Shown: positions 29,497 to 36,711 of the stretch, one piece after another
How the letters are laid out: every line of letters begins with the position of its first letter
How positions within the stretch are numbered: the first letter of the stretch is position 1
Assembly: GCA_963728155.1 (NCBI GenBank)
Contig: CAVSJF010000009.1
Span: forward strand, 186,001-250,000
Direction of reading: 5' to 3'
Source: JACVRW01 sp963728155
Lineage (GTDB): Bacteria; Actinomycetota; Thermoleophilia; Solirubrobacterales; Thermoleophilaceae
Length of the DNA stretch: 64,000 nt
Translations under genes and position numbers: made by a program
Notes under the pieces: generated by a model
What the model was told of the DNA's origin: nothing
Database searches by the model: none
Seen by the model: the letters and a program-made list of their open reading frames with translations, nothing else

Positions 29497-30046
29497 GTGA
29501 CGATCGCCCCCGAAGTTCGCGAAGCATCAGCCCCGCCAGTTGCCCCGCCCGGCCCCCCGCGCGCCCCCCGGCAGCTCGAGCCCCAGGCGGCCGCCGACCA
29601 CCTCACTCGCCTTTATCGCCTGGCCGTCGGCATGTGCGGATCGCGCGTGCTCGCCGAAGACCTGGTCCAGGAGACCTACGTCCGGGTGCTGGCGCGCCCG
29701 CGCCTGGTGCACGGCGACGAGTTCTCCTATCTCGCTCGCGCCCTGCGCAACGTGTTCATCAACCACGTGCGGGCCGAGAAGCGGCGCGGCCAGGTGCCGG
29801 CGCCGGAGGAGCTCGACCCGCCGGACCCCCGCCCGACCGCCGACCCGCCCACCGTCGCTCTGAACAGGGCGCTCTACCGGACCATCGCCGAGCTGCCCGA
29901 GGACCAGCGCAACGTGGTGGCGGCAGTCGATCTCGCCGGCATGACGTACGCCGAGACGGCGTCGCTGCTGGGCATGCCGGCGGGGACGGTGATGAGCCGC
30001 CTCTACCGCGCGCGGGAGCGCGTCGGCGCTGGCGCTGGAGCTCTGA
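29497..30046 (+). CDS. ECF sigma factor
   Basis: About 180 residues. The N-terminus is Pro/Ala-rich and disordered. Region 2 is TRLYRLAVGMCGSRVLAEDL and VQETYVRVLARPRLV. Region 4 is TIAELPEDQRNVVAAVDLAG, MTYAETASLLGMPAGTVMSR and LYRARERV. GTG 29497 start. A single indel near 30025 would give the end ALALEL at 30046; without it the frame runs into the convergent gene. No obvious anti-sigma gene adjoins on the same strand. The divergent LAL regulator may be linked. Confidence 0.85.
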
Positions 30047-30875
30047 GCTCCGACCCCGCGCGTGAACCAGCCGTAGAGGCCGAGGGCCGCCATGGCGGCC
30101 AGGAACCCCAGATAGGCCACGGCGCCCAGCGTGCTCCATTCCGGCGTGCTCGCGTAGCGCGCCACGGCCACCAGCTGCAGAGAGCGCCGAACGCCGCATA
30201 GCTGAGCATCGCTATGTCGACCCGCTCGCGGGCATTCTCGATCGCCACGTGGGCGGCGATGACCCCGGTGCCAAGCAGCCACGCTCCGACGGCGCGGCCG
30301 GTGAGCGGGGTGAGCGGCCAGGGCCACAGCGACGCGGCGTCCACCGGAGCCGCGTACAGCGCCGCTCCCAGCGCAATCAGGATCACGGCCTGCGCCACCA
30401 GGGCCCAGCGCGTCCAACCGGGCAGGGCCGAGCGCCGCGGCACGTCGCGGCCCGGCGCGCGCAGCTGGAGGAACAGGATCGTGCCCATCGCGATCGGGAA
30501 GCAGGCGTACACCACGAGCCACGCGATGCCGAACAGGCTGTCGGTGTGGAACAGGTCGATGTGTACGAGGCTCAGGATCAGCGTGATCGTGGTGAAGAAC
30601 AGCACCGTGGGCATGGCCAGCCGCGCGCCCGACCATGTGGGTCGCCGCGCCGATCCCAGCTCGAGGATCGCCGAGGACCAATAGCCCGCTCCGAGGAAAG
30701 CCGCGGTGAGCGGGACGTCGATGGTCCAGGCGAAGAAGTCCTCGGTCTGGCCGCTCAGCACGAACAGCTGAAAGCCCGCGATGAGCACGAAGACGCCGGC
30801 CACGTAGAGCATCCGGCGCATGGCCGGCGTCGTCTGGCCGATGTCCGGCGCGGTCGCGGTAGCCGGCGCGCTCAC
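30047..30875 (-). CDS. Polytopic membrane protein, unknown function
   Basis: About 275 residues with seven or eight predicted helices: MLYVAGVFVLIAGFQLFVLS, WTIDVPLTAAFLGAGYWSSA, ARLAMPTVLFFTTITLILSL, FGIAWLVVYACFPIAMGTIL, WALVAQAVILIALGAALYAA, AVGAWLLGTGVIAAHVAIEN, and after a frame change near 30185 TLGAVAYLGFLAAMAALGLY. No catalytic motif stands out. GTG 30875 overlaps the stop of the small upstream gene by four bases. The 3' end against the convergent sigma gene is uncertain by tens of bases. Confidence 0.65.
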
Positions 30876-31133
30876 GGAAACCGGTGCCGGGGGAAGTTCC
30901 CCGCCCGCCGGCGCTCCTCCTCGATCCGGGTGCGCAGCCTCGGCGGAAGCTGTGGGGCCAGCTCACGCATCACGGCCACGGCCTGACGTTGGCGCTCGAA
31001 TGAGACCGACGAGACCGGGCCGTTCGGCCACCAAGGCGGCGGCCGCCTTTCTGCGCCGGCCGCGCAGGGTGTCGTCCGCGAGCGCGGTGATCGTCTGGTC
31101 GAGGGACATGGACCTGTAGAGAGACTTTCGCAT
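30872..31133 (-). CDS. Small basic protein, frameshifted
   Basis: About 87 residues. From ATG 31133, behind a GAGGAGG ribosome site, it reads MRKSLYRSMSLDQTITALAD and RRRKAAAALVAERPGLVGLI. After one indel it continues RQRQAVAVMRELAPQLPPRL and EEERRRAGNFPRHRFP, ending 30872. Helical and strongly basic; no family recognised. It is coupled by a GTGA overlap to the polytopic membrane protein and is divergent from a small membrane protein gene. Confidence 0.55.
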
Positions 31134-31248
31134 TGTGTGCTCCTCCTCACAGTGAAGACCGCGATCCGGGGGGCCTATTCCACCGCAAGGCTTGTTCCTA
31201 TGCGCCAACGCGGTGTCGAGGTGCCACCGCGCGGGTACGCCCGCATGC

Positions 31249-31451
31249 ATGGCCATTGCCTCCGGCAGCTACACCCACGATCGTCGTCGGATCCTGCTTC
31301 CGTGGTCATTGGCTTCTATACCCGCCGCGGAAGCGGCATCGACGAGCATCCGAGCGACGGGGGCCAGGGTGCGCCAGGTGCCGAAGGCCGCAGCGAGGTA
31401 TCCGGCAAGGACCGGCGAAGGTCGGCCTTCGACACCCACGGGACGCGATGA
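31249..31451 (+). CDS. Small single-TM protein, copy 1 of the DTHGTR-tail family, frameshifted
   Basis: About 67 residues. MAIASGSY is followed, over one or two indels, by a hydrophobic helix (IVVGILLSVVIGFYTRR). The tail is GSGIDEHPSDG, APGAEGRSEVSGKD, ending FDTHGTR. The tail is nearly identical to that of the gene at 34169-34414, so the two are paralogues 2.9 kb apart. The stop overlaps the next ATG by ATGA, coupling it to the Holin-X gene. Function unknown; one membrane helix with a conserved charged cytoplasmic or extracytoplasmic tail. Confidence 0.6.
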
Positions 31452-31895
31452 GGATTCGTCGGCCACGGCAAACGACGATTTATGAGAGGGCTCCATCTGA
31501 CCAGACGACCGAAGACAGACCGGTGGGCGAGTTGATCCAGGAGGCGTCTCAGCAGACCGCCTTGCTGGTGCGCCAGGAGCTGGCGCTGGCCCAGCTGGAG
31601 ATGAAGGAGAAGGGCAAGCGCGCCGGCATGGGCGCGGGGCTCTTCGGTGGCGCCGGAGCCGTGGCGTTCTACGGCGGCGGCGTACTGATCGCCGCGATCG
31701 TGCTCGTGCTGGCCACCGCGCTCGAGCCCTGGATCGCCGCGCTCATCGTGGCCGTGGTCGCTGTTCGCGGTCGCCGGAGTGCTCGCGCTGACCGGGAAGA
31801 AGCAGGTCGATCAGGCCACCCCCGCGGCGCCCGAGCAGGCGATCGCGAGCACCAAGAGAGACGTCGACGAGGTCAAGAGAAGGGCAGGCAGCTGA
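31448..31895 (+). CDS. Holin-X/DUF1469 membrane protein, frameshifted
   Basis: About 148 residues. The N-terminal helix (VGELIQEASQQTALLVRQEL, ALAQLEMKEKGKRAGMGAGL) is followed by two membrane helices (GAVAFYGGGVLIAAIVLVLA and, after one indel, LFAVAGVLALTG). The tail is KKQVDQATPAAPEQAIASTK, ending KRRAGS. This is the actinobacterial Holin-X superfamily III pattern; despite the name these are chromosomal envelope proteins. It overlaps both neighbours (ATGA with the gene before, TGATG with the DUF3618 gene after). Confidence 0.82.
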
Positions 31896-32260
31896 TGAGT
31901 GCACAGGACAAGGAGCCCGACGTTCCCGGGGCGAGCCCGACACGCCCGCGGCTGTAGCGCCGGGCGAGGGCGGCCGAGATCCCGAGGACCAGGAGGCGCT
32001 TCGGGCGCAGATCGAGCAGACGCGCGCCGGAGCTCGGCGAGACCGTCGAGGCGCTCAGCGCCAAGGCCGACGTGAAGGCGCAGGCCAAGGAGAAGGTCGA
32101 CGAGGGCAAGGCCAAGCTGCGCGACCAGCAGGCACAGGCCAAGGCCAAGGCCCAAGAGGTCAGCGCGCAGGCCAAGAGCAACCCGGCCCCCTTCGCGGCG
32201 GCCGCGGCCGGGCGTGGTCGCCCTGGCTTCTGATCGTTCGGCGGCTGAGGAAAGAGGCGC
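31895..32260 (+). CDS. DUF3618 protein, frameshifted
   Basis: About 120 residues. MSAQDKEPDVPG, then DPEDQEALRAQIEQTRAELG and ETVEALSAKADVKAQAKEKV, the DUF3618 signature. A long Ala/Lys/Gln coiled-coil stretch (AKLRDQQAQAKAKAQEVSAQ) and a C-terminal membrane helix (PFAAAAAGVVALALLIVRRL) follow. Three small indels; stop near 32260. It sits between Holin-X and DUF4235 genes, the usual actinobacterial order for this envelope cluster. Confidence 0.8.
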
Positions 32261-32265
32261 TAGCC

Positions 32266-32526
32266 GTGAAGGCCCTCTACACGCCCTTCGGGATCCTCTT
32301 CGGCGTGATCGGCGGCCTCATCGGCGGCCAGATCTTCAAGCAGGTGTGGAAGCTCGTGTCCGACGAGGAGGACGCGCCCGGCGCCCGCCAGAGCGAGTAC
32401 GGCTGGAAGGAGGTGCTGCCGGCGGCCGCGCTCCAGGGCGCGATCTTCGCGCGTGGTCAAGGCCACGCTGGACCGCGAGGGCGCGCAGGCCTTCGAGAAG
32501 GTGACCGGCGTCTGGCCGGGCGACTG
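32266..32526 (+). CDS. DUF4235 membrane protein, one frameshift
   Basis: 86 residues from GTG 32266: ALYTPFGILFGVIGGLIGGQ forms the first helix, then IFKQVWKLVSDEEDAPGARQ, YGWKEVLPAAALQGAIFA as the second hydrophobic segment and, after an indel, VVKATLDREGAQAFEKVTGV, ending WPGD. Clear DUF4235 pattern. Small inner-membrane protein of unknown role, part of the Holin-X/DUF3618/YihY run. Confidence 0.82.
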
Positions 32527-32545
32527 ACAACAGACGGAGGAACCA

Positions 32546-33564
32546 ATGCCACTCGAACACGAAGACGAGCGCGAGACGGTCGCCGCCAAGCGCGAGGACC
32601 GGGGAGCCGACAACGGGCGCGCGCCCGACAGCCCCACCGACCTCGGAGGCACCGGGCTGATGGCCACGCTCAAGCGCACCTTCAAGGAGTTCTCGGCCGA
32701 CAACATCACCGACTGGGCGGCGGCGCTCACCTACTACGGCGTGCTGGCGATGTTCCCGGCGCTGATCGCGCTCGTGTCGATCGTCGGGCTGCTCGGCTCG
32801 TCGGCCACCGACACGCTGCTGGAGAACGTCGGCAGCCTGGCCCCCGGTCCGGCCAAGGAGATCCTCACCAGCACCATCGAGAACCTGGCGGGCAACCAGG
32901 GCGCGGCGGGCATCGCGTTCATCATCGGCCTCGCGCTGGCGCTGAACTCGGCCTCGAGCTACATCTCGGCCTTCACGCCGCGCGTCCAACTCGATCTACG
33001 ACGTCGAGGAGGGGCGGCCGATCTGGAAGCTCAAGCCGCAGCAGATCGGCATCGCGCTGGTGCTGATCCTGCATGCTCGTGCTCGATCGCCGTGGCCGTG
33101 ACGGTCTCCGGCCCGCTGGCCGAGGAGGTCGGCAAGGTCGTCGGGCGTCGGCGACACGGCGGTCGACGATCTGGGACTTCGCCAAGATCCCGCTGATCCT
33201 GCTGCTGGTGTCGTTCATGATCGCCTTCCTCTACTGGTCGGCGCCGAACGTCAAGCAGCCGGGCTTCAAGTTCATCAGCCCGGGCGGCGTGGTGGCGCTG
33301 GTGATCTGGATCATCGCCTCGCTGCTGTTCGCCTTCTACGTGGCCAACTTCGCCTCCTACAACAAGACCTACGGGTCGCTGGGCGGCGTGATCGTCTTCC
33401 TGGTGTGGCTGTGGATCACCAACATCGCGATCCTGTTCGGCGCCGAGTTCAACGCCGAGCTGCAGCGCAGCCAGCAGCGCGAGGCCGGCGAGGCGGCTCC
33501 GCTGGACGAGCCGTTCCTGGAGCCGCGCGACACCAGCAAGCTGGAGAAGAAGGCGGAGAAGTAG
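32546..33564 (+). CDS. YihY/BrkB-family membrane protein, frameshifted
   Basis: About 340 residues. A charged cytoplasmic N-terminus leads into FKEFSADNITDWAAALTYYG, VLAMFPALIALVSIVGLLGS, AGIAFIIGLALALNSASSYI. After several indels around 32985-33170 it continues PIWKLKPQQIGIALVLIL, IPLILLLVSFMIAFLYW, FKFISPGGVVALVIWIIASL and YGSLGGVIVFLVWLWITNIA with FGAEFNAELQR. The D-x-A-A-x-T-Y-Y motif and the GAEFNAE ending are YihY signatures. Six membrane helices. Often misnamed ribonuclease BN; the real function is unclear. Confidence 0.88.
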
Positions 33565-33574
33565 CGGAGAGAGG

Positions 33575-33938
33575 TCAGGGCGCGAACACGAGGATCTCGG
33601 CCGAGAGGTCGGGGTGCTGGTGTGAGGCGGACATGAAGGCCACGACCTTGCGGCCGGTGAGGTCCTCGACCTTCTCCGTCATCTGATCAGCGAGAGCCTG
33701 CTGGATGGCTCTGCGCGAGTCCTGCACGAGGCTGCCGCGTCCTGCCTCGAACAGGGTTTGCTCGGCCACGGTGTAGCCCCCGCTGAGCAGAATCACGAGG
33801 GTGTCGCTGCCCGCCCAGTAGGTCTTGCAGTGGTCCGGGCCCTTGCCGGTGGCCTCGCGATAGATGGTCACCATCGCCGCGCACACGGCTACGAGCAGCT
33901 CGACCGCCCTGCGGCCTCTCGTGCGGATCGCTCGCCAT
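33575..33938 (-). CDS. DUF2294-family protein, one frameshift
   Basis: About 120 residues. The conserved core MVTIYREATGKGPDHCKTYW, DTLVILLSGGYTVAEQTLFE, SLVQDSRRAIQQALADQMTE and EDLTGRKVVAFMSASHQHPD matches the DUF2294 (Na-translocating-decarboxylase-associated) domain. An ATG at 33938 (MASDPHERPQGG) plus one indel gives a natural N-terminus; the open part starts at 33886. It converges on the YihY gene with a 10-bp gap. Role unknown; the family often lies near stress and envelope genes. Confidence 0.75.
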
Positions 33939-34168
33939 CCCGTTTATCTGACAGCACCGACGGGCCTGGGGTTACGCCTCGGGCGGCCCTTCACTCTGTG
34001 CGCCAACCGGGCGTCAGAGCACCTGGCGGGGGTACCGGACAGACAGGTCGCTCCTCTGATTTGGAGGGCGACCGGCGCCGCATCGAAGGGGGCGCCTGGG
34101 GCCGGACGGCTGCCGGGTGGTCGGACTTCTGTCGCCTTAGGTCGATCCCCGACGAGAGGGTCCACGGC

Positions 34169-34414
34169 GTGCACTACGCCTTTGAGAGCTACGCCCCACT
34201 GTCCGCTCTGGCGAACGGCAGCTTCATATTCGTGGCCGTTGTCGTGGTCATCTTCTTCGCGGTCGCCTTCGGCTTCTACACCCGTCGTGGCAGCGGGATC
34301 GACGAGCACCCCAGTGACGGGCTCGATCGGGCGCCGGGCGCGCAGGGCCGCAGCGAGGTGTCGGGCAAGGACCAGGGCGAGAGCTCGGCTCTCGACACAC
34401 ACGGGACGCGCTGA
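34169..34414 (+). CDS. Small single-TM protein, copy 2 of the DTHGTR-tail family
   Basis: 81 residues, intact, from GTG 34169 behind GAGAGGG. FESYAPLSALANGS is followed by one membrane helix (FIFVAVVVVIFFAVAFGF), then the tail YTRRGSGIDEHPSDGLDRAP, RSEVSGKDQGESSALDTHGT-R. Copy 1 at 31249-31451 has the same residues in the tail except for a few positions. Sequence ahead of both copies also shares TGCGCCAAC and a GGGTAC, hinting at a common promoter. Unknown function. Confidence 0.7.
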   Translation: MHYAFESYAPLSALANGSFIFVAVVVVIFFAVAFGFYTRRGSGIDEHPSDGLDRAPGAQGRSEVSGKDQGESSALDTHGTR

Positions 34415-34493
34415 GCGTCCCGCTCGACGAACGACAAGAAAGAACCAACGCCGGTAGCAGCACCACATCAACGAACGAGACACAGGAGCAGAG

Positions 34494-35249
34494 ATGACCC
34501 ACACCGAGGCAGCAGTGGCCGACTGGCGCGGTCGCAACGCGGTCGATGCCGACGGCGACAAGATCGGCACGATCGACGAGATCTACATGGACTACGAATC
34601 AAGCAAGCCGGAGTGGCTTGCGGTGACCACGGGGATGTTCGGCTCGAAGGTGAGCTTCATCCCGATCGCCGAGGCCAGTGAGACCGGCGATGAGGTTCGG
34701 GTGCCTTACGACAAGGAGCAGGTGAAGGACGCCCCGACGGCGGAGGCAGACGGCGAGCTCTCTCAGGACGAGGAGTCCGCGCTCTACAGCCACTACGGGC
34801 TCAGTTACTCGGGCGCCGGCGACAGCGACGCGGTCGGCCGCGACACCAGCGGCCCCACCACCGACGACGCCATGACCCGCTCCGAAGAGGAGCTGCGCGT
34901 GGGCACCACCAGCCGCGAGTCGGGCCGGGCCCGTCTGCGCAAGTACGTGACCACCGAGCAGGTCGAGGAGACCGTGCCGGTCAAGCGCGAGCAGGTCACG
35001 CTGGAGCGCGAGCCGATCACCGACGCCAACGCGGGCGATGCCACAGAGGGCCCGGAGATCTCCGAGGAGGAGCACGAGGTGACCCTCCACGAGGAGGAGG
35101 TCGTGACCGAGAAGCGCACCGTGCCCAAGGAGCGCGTACGTCTCGGCAAGGAGACGGTGACCGATGAGCAGACCGTCTCGGAGGAGATCCGCAAGGAGCA
35201 GATCGAGACCGACGGCGCAGACGACCAACTCGAGGGCGAGCGCCGCTAG
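34494..35249 (+). CDS. PRC-barrel plus DUF2382 stress protein
   Basis: 251 residues, intact. Residues 8-85 are a PRC-barrel (DWRGRNAVDADGDKIGTIDE, WLAVTTGMFGSKVSFIPIAE). A short acidic linker with a tyrosine-rich turn (SALYSHYGLSYSG) follows. Residues 128-240 are DUF2382 (SEEELRVGTTSRESGRARLR, KYVTTEQVEETVPVKREQVT, VVTEKRTVPKERVRLGKETV). Very acidic and rich in Glu/Lys/Arg, consistent with a soluble, heat-stable protein. AGGAG lies five bases ahead of ATG 34494. Typical of actinobacterial stress clusters. Confidence 0.9.
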   Translation: MTHTEAAVADWRGRNAVDADGDKIGTIDEIYMDYESSKPEWLAVTTGMFGSKVSFIPIAEASETGDEVRVPYDKEQVKDAPTAEADGELSQDEESALYSHYGLSYSGAGDSDAVGRDTSGPTTDDAMTRSEEELRVGTTSRESGRARLRKYVTTEQVEETVPVKREQVTLEREPITDANAGDATEGPEISEEEHEVTLHEEEVVTEKRTVPKERVRLGKETVTDEQTVSEEIRKEQIETDGADDQLEGERR

Positions 35250-35280
35250 GCGCTCAGCTCTCTGGATAGAGGAGGCAACG

Positions 35281-35469
35281 ATGGAGATTCCCAAGGATCA
35301 GATCCTCGAGCTGCTGCGCAGCCGTGGAGACAATGACAAGGCCGACCAGGCCGACAAGGAGCTACCCGACAAGGTCGACACCGAGCGCGACTCGGGGCTG
35401 CTGTCGAAGTTCGGCATCGACCCCTCGGAGCTGATGGGCAAGCTCGGCGGGAAGATTCCGGGGCTCTAG
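35281..35469 (+). CDS. Small hypothetical protein, 62 residues
   Basis: Strong GAGGAGG ribosome site just before ATG 35281. MEIPKDQILELLRSRGDNDK is followed by ADQADKELPDKVDTERDSGL and ends GIDPSELMGKLGGKIPGL. Two short helices and a Gly-rich end. The sequence resembles small proteins that accompany PRC-barrel genes in related bacteria; no function known. Same strand and 31 bp behind the PRC-barrel gene, ahead of a strong terminator, so probably the last gene of that transcript. Confidence 0.7.
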   Translation: MEIPKDQILELLRSRGDNDKADQADKELPDKVDTERDSGLLSKFGIDPSELMGKLGGKIPGL

Positions 35470-35489
35470 TCCCGGAGTGGGCGCTCGTG

Positions 35490-35517
35490 GAGACCGGGTT
35501 CTTCGGAACCCGGTCTC
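35490..35517 (+). terminator. Perfect TTCG-loop terminator
   Basis: GAGACCGGGTTC-TTCG-GAACCCGGTCTC: 12 perfectly paired bases closed by a TTCG tetraloop, followed by TCTTCGTCCCCT. It lies 20 bases after the 62-residue gene and before the second DUF2382 gene, so it separates the two transcripts. Confidence 0.85.
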
Positions 35518-35550
35518 TCTTCGTCCCCTCGCGTCGGCTGGTCCGGTGAC

Positions 35551-35976
35551 ATGATTCGCTCCGAAGAAGAGCTGCGGCTCAGCACGGTCTGGCGCCCGCG
35601 GACCAGAGTCCGGGTGCGCAAGTACGTCGTGACCGAGATGGTCACCAAGACTGTTCCGGTCCGCCGTGAGGAGTTGCGCATCGAGTACGAGCCGATCCCG
35701 CCGGACGACGCGGTCCCCTCGGCGGACGAGCCCCGGTCAGCCGAGGGGCCCATTGAGATGACCCTCTACGAGGAGCAGCTGGTGATCGAGAAGCGCGTGG
35801 TGCCCAGAGAGCGGGTGAGCGTGCGCACGGAGACGATCACCGAGCACCAGGTGATCAGCGACGAGGTGCGCAGGGAACAAATCGACCTCGACCGAGCAGG
35901 CGCGACGCGAAGAGCGAAGGAAGCGGGGCCCGCACCTCTCGACGCAGGCCCCGCGATCCCGGTACTTGACCCCTAG
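35551..35976 (+). CDS. DUF2382 protein without PRC-barrel
   Basis: 141 residues, intact. SEEELRLSTVWRPRTRVRVR, KYVVTEMVTKTVPVRREELR, MTLYEEQLVIEKRVVPRERV, SVRTETITEHQVISDEVRRE are the DUF2382 repeats, aligning with the C-terminal half of the protein at 34494-35249. It therefore looks like a partial duplicate that lost the barrel. It has its own start after the terminator, and its stop shares CTAG with the convergent gene. Confidence 0.82.
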   Translation: MIRSEEELRLSTVWRPRTRVRVRKYVVTEMVTKTVPVRREELRIEYEPIPPDDAVPSADEPRSAEGPIEMTLYEEQLVIEKRVVPRERVSVRTETITEHQVISDEVRREQIDLDRAGATRRAKEAGPAPLDAGPAIPVLDP

Positions 35977-36419
35977 GGGTTGCGCATCTGGACGACCGGG
36001 CCCTCGGTGAATCCGGCGAGCTCGGTGGGTGAGCCGTTCGGGTTCTCGTGGGTCACGATCACCGCGAGCTTGTAGACGCCAGAGCTCGCGGCGTTTTCGG
36101 CATCGAGCGTGCCCGCGGGCACGTCCACGTTGGCCTCGTACCCGCGCGCGGCCGGCGGGCCGGCGAGGGGCGTGAAGTTGGCGACGTTGATTCGCCTTAT
36201 CTGGCCCAGCTGCTGTTCCTGGCCCGGGCCGATCGACTCGGCGTAGGCCCGGACGAGCCAGCGCCCGCCGAGCACTGCGGCTCCGGGCTCCTCGACCGAC
36301 CACCGCACCCGAAGGGTGAACGTGTCGCCGGTGTCGATGATGGTCTCCGGGGCTCCACCCGGATCGAGCACCGTTACGTCTGGCCCCGCACCTGCGAGGG
36401 GGGTGAACTCCAAGGGCAT
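35973..36419 (-). CDS. Hypothetical beta-rich protein, 148 residues
   Basis: Not recognised. MPLEFTPLAGAGPDVTVLDP, TIIDTGDTFTLRVRWSVEEP, VLGGRWLVRAYAESIGPGQE, YEANVDVPAGTLDAENAASS and YKLAVIVTHENPNGSPTELA suggest a compact all-beta domain of immunoglobulin-like type. No signal peptide, no cysteine. Intact. It follows the 76-residue gene on the same strand after 57 bp. Confidence 0.65.
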   Translation of the reverse strand: MPLEFTPLAGAGPDVTVLDPGGAPETIIDTGDTFTLRVRWSVEEPGAAVLGGRWLVRAYAESIGPGQEQQLGQIRRINVANFTPLAGPPAARGYEANVDVPAGTLDAENAASSGVYKLAVIVTHENPNGSPTELAGFTEGPVVQMRNP

Positions 36420-36476
36420 TACTGCTCCTTTCGCCGACGTTTTCCTGCCGGTGCTTACGACGTCAGGAGCAGCCGA

Positions 36477-36707
36477 TTATTCCCGGTCGAGCTGCGGTGC
36501 CTCCAGCGACATCCATGGCCCGGCGTGGGCGCCCGTCTCCAGCTGATCGGGCGTCCAGCGGTGGTCGTTCTCGGGCAGGAAGCGCTCGAAGGTCTCGGCC
36601 ACGTCGCCGTCGCCCACCCGGTGCAGGAGGGCCACCAGCCGCCTAGTTCTCAGCTCCTCGTCCTCGGAGAGCTGCTTGCCCGCCCACAACATCGTTCCCG
36701 TGGTCAT
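36477..36707 (-). CDS. Hypothetical protein, 76 residues
   Basis: MTTGTMLWAGKQLSEDEELR, TRRLVALLHRVGDGDVAETF, ERFLPENDHRWTPDQLETGA. Soluble, acidic, helical; no family recognised. Its ATG is only five bases past the stop of the GT2 synthase gene, with GTGAGG ending in the gap. It is probably read from the HEAT-GT2 transcript and may be an accessory of the synthase. Confidence 0.62.
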   Translation of the reverse strand: MTTGTMLWAGKQLSEDEELRTRRLVALLHRVGDGDVAETFERFLPENDHRWTPDQLETGAHAGPWMSLEAPQLDRE

Positions 36708-36711
36708 GACC

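Noticed and set aside
29527..30966. 479-codon minus-strand open frame spanning the sigma factor and the membrane protein
   Set aside because: Only a short piece (the C-terminal helix of the membrane protein after an indel) is real; the rest is antisense to the sigma gene or out of frame.
31448..33564. Prophage remnant suggested by a holin-like gene
   Set aside because: Holin-X/DUF1469 proteins are chromosomal envelope proteins in actinobacteria. No lysin, integrase, capsid or tail gene is near.
31249..33564. Programmed frameshifting to explain broken genes
   Set aside because: The frame changes occur in many unrelated genes, in both directions, without a common slippery sequence, and disappear in one long stretch. 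Sequence error is simpler.
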